Positions 33,639 to 37,582 of a DNA stretch of 37,582 nucleotides are shown here, one piece after another; the first letter of the stretch is position 1, and each line of letters starts with the position of its first letter. The notes under the pieces are model-generated. The model was given only the letters and a program-made list of their open reading frames with translations. It was not told the DNA's origin and searched no databases. The stretch is taken from the NCBI GenBank assembly GCA_900769445.1, contig CAAGGR010000113.1:1-37582 (forward strand), given 5' to 3'. Position numbers and translations under genes: made by a program. This stretch comes from an uncultured Alistipes sp. (GTDB lineage: Bacteria; Bacteroidota; Bacteroidia; Bacteroidales; Rikenellaceae).

Positions 33639-35057
33639 TTATTTATCGAAAAATCTTTCATCGAAGTTTACTAAGTATACCTTTTCGGTGGCGCGTGTTA
33701 TGGCGGTGTAGAGCCAGCGGAGCATATCCTTCGAGATAGGCTCGTCGCCAAATAGACAGCGGTCGATAAATACCACGCTCCACTGGCCACCCTGAGCCTT
33801 GTGGCAGGTAACTGCGTAGGCGAACTTTACCTGCATTGCGTTGAAGTATTGGTTCTCGCGTATCTCTCTGTATCTCTTGTTCTTAGCCTTGATATCTAAG
33901 TAGTCTTTTTCGACCTCTAAGAATAGCTCTTTGCTCTGCTCACGAGTTAGTGATGGCGACTCCGAACTAAGTGTGTCGAGCATAACTTTCGCATCCATCT
34001 GATAGTCGTCGTAGTCGGGGAATTGGAGCGTGGCATCTATAAAACGGAAGCCGTAGAACTCCTCGAAACGACGTATGCGCTTTAGACGTACCACGTCGCC
34101 ATTTGCCACGAACGTCATTGGCGACTCCTTATCGTGCTCGGCATAGTGGTAGTTGTTCTTCACAATCATAAGCATATCGCCACTCTCGATCTCCTCCTCT
34201 GCTGAGAGGTTGTAGCGACGTATGCCCTCGTTATATCTGTTTGCGCGCTTGTTGGAGCGTGTAATAACGATAGTCTCGTCGCGCCCATACCTATCGTAGC
34301 AATCCTGCAGCGTCTCCAATAATTCGCCACCGTTGATGCTCTGGAAATCGGGGTATGAGCAGTCGAAGTGGGGTATTTCGTGGATGCGATTTTCAAGCAT
34401 GCATCGTATCATCGTGGCGTTAAAGAGAATACCCGAGTCGGTAGTTTGGCGCACAACCTCGTCCATGGTGGCATACTCCACATCGCCATAGTGTGAGAGT
34501 GATATAGGGTCGAGAGCAGGGCTTATATCGCTACCCACAGGCGGTAGCTGAGCATCGTCGCCCACAAGCATCAATCGGCACTCCTTACCCGAGCGCACAT
34601 ATTGGATAAGGTCATCGAGTAGGTCGCCCGACCCAAAAACTGTGCCTTCGGATGTTGATGATGATAGCATCGACGCCTCGTCTACGATAAATACTGCCCC
34701 CTTCTCTTTGTTGTAGTCCAACGAGAACTTTGATTCATAGTCGGCAATGCTACGCTCACGATATATGCGTTTGTGTATGGTGTAGGCATTGGTATTGGCA
34801 TAGTGCGACAACACCTTCGCTGCACGACCCGTTGGGGCTAGCAAAATAGTCTTGATGCCCAGCTCTTTAAGTGCTGATACAAGTGCTGCAATGATGGTTG
34901 TTTTACCAGTTCCTGCATAACCATTAAGCAGGAAGAGTCGCCTATAATCGTTATCAGCAAGCCAAAAAGAGAGCTTTTCTATTATTTTTTTTTGGCTAAA
35001 TGTTGCGTCAACCGATAATTTTGCGTAAATTTGATGCGAAATATGTGTGCTAAGCAT
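33639..35057 (-). CDS. RecD2-like ATP-dependent DNA helicase
   Basis: A 472-residue superfamily 1 helicase. Walker A is GYAGTGKTT (about 47-55), then LLAPTGRAAKVLS (motif Ia), FIVDEASML (motif II), LVGDDAQLPPVG (motif III), ITRSNKRAN, and a UvrD_C_2-like end with YAVTCHKAQGGQW and LYTAITRAT. It is the stand-alone AAA/UvrD form common in Bacteroidetes, not full RecD2. I start at the ATG at 35057, which aligns with the N-terminus I recall for the Bacteroides homologue. The longer frames begin at a TTG (35096) and an ATG at 35081, close to a TAAGTTTG box (35094-35101). Confidence 0.88.
   Translation of the reverse strand: MLSTHISHQIYAKLSVDATFSQKKIIEKLSFWLADNDYRRLFLLNGYAGTGKTTIIAALVSALKELGIKTILLAPTGRAAKVLSHYANTNAYTIHKRIYRERSIADYESKFSLDYNKEKGAVFIVDEASMLSSSTSEGTVFGSGDLLDDLIQYVRSGKECRLMLVGDDAQLPPVGSDISPALDPISLSHYGDVEYATMDEVVRQTTDSGILFNATMIRCMLENRIHEIPHFDCSYPDFQSINGGELLETLQDCYDRYGRDETIVITRSNKRANRYNEGIRRYNLSAEEEIESGDMLMIVKNNYHYAEHDKESPMTFVANGDVVRLKRIRRFEEFYGFRFIDATLQFPDYDDYQMDAKVMLDTLSSESPSLTREQSKELFLEVEKDYLDIKAKNKRYREIRENQYFNAMQVKFAYAVTCHKAQGGQWSVVFIDRCLFGDEPISKDMLRWLYTAITRATEKVYLVNFDERFFDK
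35003..35033 (+). promoter_or_regulatory. promoter of the 35118 gene
   Basis: TTGC (35003-35006), 19 bases, TAAATTTG (35026-35033). It lies inside the first codons of the divergent helicase gene and 85 bases before the start codon. Confidence 0.55.
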
Positions 35058-35117
35058 AAAGCCGTGTGTTTCGTTAAACATAAATTGCCGATACAAACTT
35101 AATAATAAATAACTAAA

Positions 35118-35912
35118 ATGAAAAAAACAGGTCTTACTTTATTGCTTGTAGCGATTGTTTGCGCTCTTCTCTTTTGGATTTGGAGCATGCTTTCAACACC
35201 TATCAAGTTCCAGAGTCATTTTGCTGAGCGTAGCAAGGCTGTGATCGAGAAGGAGGAGTACATCATCAAGTTGGTGCAAGGTTACCGCGACTCTAATCCT
35301 AACAAGAAGTTTACTACAAACTGGGATGAGCTTATCGATTTCGCTCTTAATGGCACTATGGAGTACCGTAGCCAGATTTACGATGAGAACAACCTAAAGA
35401 ATGCTGAAATCTTGGCAGAGTTGCGCAAGGATAAGAATTGGAAGAACGAGCGCGTAACACGTGTTCCTGCTCGTGATACTCTCTTCGATGACGATTTCGG
35501 AGTATCTCGTCTTACTGATGAGCAGATTCGCGATTTGCGATATATCCCATTCACTCACAATAAGGAGGAGTTCCGCCTCGATACTATCACTTACGAGGTT
35601 GGTAGCTACCGCACACACCTTATTCGTTGCCACGCACCTTACATCAAGTTTATCGATACTGACACCTACAACCAGTGGTTCTGGAATGAGTTGAACGACC
35701 AGTTCCAGTATTTCATCAACCACCAGGAGGCTAATGAGGATCTTAAGAAGATGAAGGCTGAGGGTCTTAAGGCTACTGTAACTCGTAATCCTAAGTATAT
35801 GATTGGCGAGGCACATCCTATCCCAATGGACCTTGAGTTCTTCGGTATCTCTTTCGGTAGCCTTGAGGAGCCTACTAACGAGGCTGGTAGCTGGGGTGGC
35901 ATGACAGAGTAA
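35118..35912 (+). CDS. conserved hypothetical protein with one N-terminal membrane helix
   Basis: A 264-residue protein. One transmembrane helix near residues 5-25 is followed by a soluble, mostly charged part (KAVIEKEEYIIKLVQGYRDSNPNKKF, LTDEQIRDLRYIPFTHNKEEF). The end is rich in G and T. I do not recognise a characterised domain. It starts a rightward unit with the DUF3822 gene 2 bases behind it. Confidence 0.7.
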   Translation: MKKTGLTLLLVAIVCALLFWIWSMLSTPIKFQSHFAERSKAVIEKEEYIIKLVQGYRDSNPNKKFTTNWDELIDFALNGTMEYRSQIYDENNLKNAEILAELRKDKNWKNERVTRVPARDTLFDDDFGVSRLTDEQIRDLRYIPFTHNKEEFRLDTITYEVGSYRTHLIRCHAPYIKFIDTDTYNQWFWNELNDQFQYFINHQEANEDLKKMKAEGLKATVTRNPKYMIGEAHPIPMDLEFFGISFGSLEEPTNEAGSWGGMTE

Positions 35913-35914
35913 TT

Positions 35915-36490
35915 ATGGCGTGCAATATGCTAAATAATGTGTCCATCCGCCTTATGTCGGGTGGACACGCTTTTTCTAATAACGATATCGAGGCTATAAA
36001 GAGTCTCGGTGCAGATGTCGTGGTGGAGGTAGTAACGCCCAAGACGGTGCTACGCCCAGAGACTGGTTTTGTGCTTGACGATGCCGAGCAAGACCTTGTG
36101 GCTACGGGATATGCTGTGGCGGAGAATGAGGTCGTGGTATGTAGCGCAGCACATAACGGTAGGGTGGCCATAATGGCGGTAAATGCCAAGTGTGTTGAGG
36201 CTATTAAAGCATTGGGTATTAGTTTTAGTTACAGCTCACCACTACTCTCGGGTGACGATATCGCAGAAGGCTCGTATATCGCGCTATATGACAATGTGCT
36301 TTATGTGCGTGTCTACAAGGCGGGATTGCGCTTTGCTGAGGCTATAAGGGTTGATAACGATGCAGATATACTCTTCTATCTCGAGAGTATAAATCGTGTA
36401 TATGGCATATGTAATATGTACGCGCGCGCGATAGGCGATGTGGAGCGTCTGAATAGGGTATGTCGTAAATGTATGAAGTTATGCGTATAA
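35915..36490 (+). CDS. DUF3822 family protein
   Basis: A 191-residue protein matching the DUF3822 pattern that sits before rsmD in many Bacteroidetes: an N-terminal NVSIRLMSGGHAFS segment, two repeated actin-like halves of alternating strands and helices, and a Cys-rich C-terminus. The function is unknown. Its last 10 bases overlap rsmD, which implies coupled translation. Confidence 0.7.
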   Translation: MACNMLNNVSIRLMSGGHAFSNNDIEAIKSLGADVVVEVVTPKTVLRPETGFVLDDAEQDLVATGYAVAENEVVVCSAAHNGRVAIMAVNAKCVEAIKALGISFSYSSPLLSGDDIAEGSYIALYDNVLYVRVYKAGLRFAEAIRVDNDADILFYLESINRVYGICNMYARAIGDVERLNRVCRKCMKLCV

Positions 36491-37017
36491 TAAGTGGTAA
36501 ATATCGTGGTCGCACTATTGTTCCACCACGTAACCTTAGAGCAAGACCTACAACGGACTTCGCTAAGGAGAATCTCTTCAATGTGCTTGTAAATCTCGTG
36601 GATTTCGAGGATCTCGATGTGCTTGACCTATTCTCGGGTACGGGATCTATAAGCTATGAGTTTGCATCGCGTGAAGCGCGTAGTGTAACTTCGGTGGAGG
36701 TAAATAGTGTGCATCACAACTTTATACGCCAGACAGCCAAGGAACTTAAGTTTGAGAATTTCTACGCTGTAAAGGCTAATGTCTTCCTATATCTTAAGAG
36801 CTGCACCAAGAAGTTCGACCTTATATTCTCGGATGCACCATACGATTTGGAGGGTAGCGACGAGGTTATAAAACTTGTCTTCGAGCGCGACCTGCTCGCG
36901 GAAGATGGTTTTCTTATCTTTGAACACTCAAAAGATAGAAACTATGAAGACCATCCATTATTTTGGCAGTCAAGAAGTTATGGCAGTGTGCAATTTTCGT
37001 TCTTTAGAAAAGTGTAA
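36481..37017 (+). CDS. rsmD: 16S rRNA (guanine(966)-N(2))-methyltransferase RsmD
   Basis: A 178-residue SAM-dependent methyltransferase. MRIISGKYRGR is the usual N-terminus, so the ATG at 36481 is chosen over the one at 36469. ARPTTDFAKENLFNVL and DLFSGTGSISYEF (SAM-binding motif I) are conserved. The catalytic motif reads SDAPY where most RsmD have DPPY or DPPF; a proline is replaced by alanine. It should still methylate G966, but the change deserves note. Confidence 0.9.
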   Translation: MRIISGKYRGRTIVPPRNLRARPTTDFAKENLFNVLVNLVDFEDLDVLDLFSGTGSISYEFASREARSVTSVEVNSVHHNFIRQTAKELKFENFYAVKANVFLYLKSCTKKFDLIFSDAPYDLEGSDEVIKLVFERDLLAEDGFLIFEHSKDRNYEDHPLFWQSRSYGSVQFSFFRKV

Positions 37018-37044
37018 ATTTTCTTGAAAAAAGTTGCGAAAAAA

Positions 37045-37075
37045 TTTGCAGGTTAAAAAAAATGTAGTACCTTTG
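37045..37075 (+). promoter_or_regulatory. tRNA-Asp promoter
   Basis: TTTG (37045-37048), 19 bases, TACCTTTG (37068-37075). The tRNA begins about 50 bases after the -7 box. Same box arrangement as the tRNA-Phe promoter. Confidence 0.8.
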
Positions 37076-37124
37076 CATCGCAATCGAGAAATGAAACGCT
37101 CGAGAGCAAGGTTCTAAAAATCTT

Positions 37125-37201
37125 GGTGCGTTAGTTCAGCTGGTTAGAATACGTGCCTGTCACGCACGGGGTCAGGGGTTCGAGTCCCCTACGCACCGCC
37201 A
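37125..37201 (+). tRNA. tRNA-Asp (GTC)
   Basis: A 77-base cloverleaf with acceptor GGTGCGT/ACGCACC, anticodon loop CTGTCAC (anticodon GTC), T-loop TTCGAGT, discriminator G and encoded CCA (37199-37201). Its 3' end and terminator are repeated 319 bases downstream. Confidence 0.97.
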
Positions 37202-37255
37202 AGCAAACGGATGACTTTCGAGTCGTCCGTTTTTTTTGTTACCTATTGTTGTGAT
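37179..37255 (+). repeat. tRNA-Asp 3' end plus terminator, direct repeat copy 1
   Basis: From the T-arm of tRNA-Asp (TTCGAGTCCCC) through CCA and the terminator to GTTACCTATTGTTGTGAT. It is repeated with two substitutions and one extra T at 37498-37575. This is a candidate attachment site. Confidence 0.85.
37205..37238 (+). terminator. tRNA-Asp terminator
   Basis: A 12-bp stem (37205-37216 with 37221-37232, one T-G pair) closed by a TTCG tetraloop, overlapping an 8-base T-run. A copy occurs at 37522-37558. Confidence 0.92.
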
Positions 37256-37362
37256 GGCAGTTGATTACATCAACTATGTGCGACTAAGTGTGATGCTTGT
37301 GAGCAAGCTCCCAGCATCATACTCAGCCTCACATCACAAAGTGATTGCCATCACAACAATAG
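37243..37362. repeat. 120-bp element with 17-bp inverted ends and three internal hairpins
   Basis: CTATTGTTGTGATGGCA (37243-37259) is the exact inverse complement of 37346-37362. Inside are GTTGAT/ATCAAC (37260-37274), an 11-bp stem around GAGC/GCTC (37287-37323), and ATCAC/GTGAT (37333-37345). The whole could fold as a four-way cloverleaf. It encodes no protein. The remainder to 37497 holds nothing I can identify. It may be a miniature mobile element. Confidence 0.75.
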
Positions 37363-37497
37363 CTTGCTACACTATTCTGCCTGTTGTGGCGTATGGCACT
37401 GCTCACATATTTGGGGTTGAGCCGATATTGTGATGATTTATTGCTCGACCTGCGGTCTGCGCTGTTTTTATAATGTATCGGCTCTATTGCTTTGCAA

Positions 37498-37575
37498 TTC
37501 GAGTCCCCTACACACCGCCAAGCAAACGGATGACTTTCGCGTCGTCCGTTTTTTTTTGTTACCTATTGTTGTGAT
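37498..37575 (+). repeat. tRNA-Asp 3' end plus terminator, direct repeat copy 2
   Basis: A partial tRNA end (T-arm onward, with one G-to-A change in the acceptor), CCA, the terminator hairpin (still paired except for the A-to-C change at the loop edge) and GTTACCTATTGTTGTGAT. The sequence leaves the repeat at AGATCGG at the window end, so what lies beyond is not visible. Confidence 0.85.
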
Positions 37576-37582
37576 AGATCGG

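Noticed and set aside
37236..37433. 65-residue ORF after tRNA-Asp
   Set aside because: It consists mostly of the inverted-repeat element and has no protein-like features.

Overview
The window looks like a chromosomal segment of a Bacteroidales bacterium, most plausibly Rikenellaceae (Alistipes-like). This rests on gene families and signals rather than on any database match. Type V fimbrillin-like lipoproteins, DUF3575, DUF4249, DUF2723, DUF3822, DUF1343 and a TonB-dependent receptor are all typical of Bacteroidetes. Many promoters fit the Bacteroidetes pattern TTTG (or TTG), 19 bases, TAnnTTTG, and ribosome-binding sites are not obvious. The genus is a guess.

Layout. 1-1650: a sirtuin deacylase overlapping an L,D-transpeptidase-like gene, then tRNA-Phe. 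1651-12030: an accessory region with a catalase and a four-gene leftward operon (DUF3575/OmpA-like barrel, FimB/Mfa2-like lipoprotein, and two fimbrillin-like lipoproteins with nearly identical N-terminal halves and unrelated C-terminal domains). It is bracketed by a direct repeat of the tRNA-Phe 3' end plus its terminator, and the right end also carries a decayed 5' end of a second catalase gene. A 9-base C homopolymer lies just upstream of the operon promoter. 12224-13892: a GNAT-like gene and a gene fragment. 13975-15353: dciA-like and recF, leftward. 15557-28809: a rightward housekeeping stretch of DUF2723 glycosyltransferase, cysS, prfB, namZ-like, ftsY, rimO, a coiled-coil gene, zapA, a 6S-like RNA and rny. 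29257-35057: leftward DUF4249 lipoprotein and TonB receptor, an unknown lipoprotein, and a RecD2-like helicase. 35118-37201: an unknown membrane-anchored protein, DUF3822, rsmD and tRNA-Asp. 37202-37582: a second tRNA 3'-end duplication and a small palindromic element.

How genes fit together. The fimbrial-type operon resembles a surface adhesin locus: an outer-membrane barrel, an anchor-type lipoprotein and two large surface lipoproteins built from one shared N-terminal module with a beta-helix or a beta-helix plus leucine-rich repeats. The middle block combines translation (cysS, prfB, rimO), membrane targeting (ftsY), wall recycling (namZ-like), division (zapA) and RNA turnover (rny), with a 6S-like RNA between zapA and rny.

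The least explained parts are non-coding: a ~130-bp palindromic repeat present three times directly after stop codons, with paired changes in its two arms; a 120-bp element with 17-bp inverted ends and three internal hairpins; and two tRNA genes that each have a duplicated 3' end. All functional statements are from reading sequence; no searches were run.
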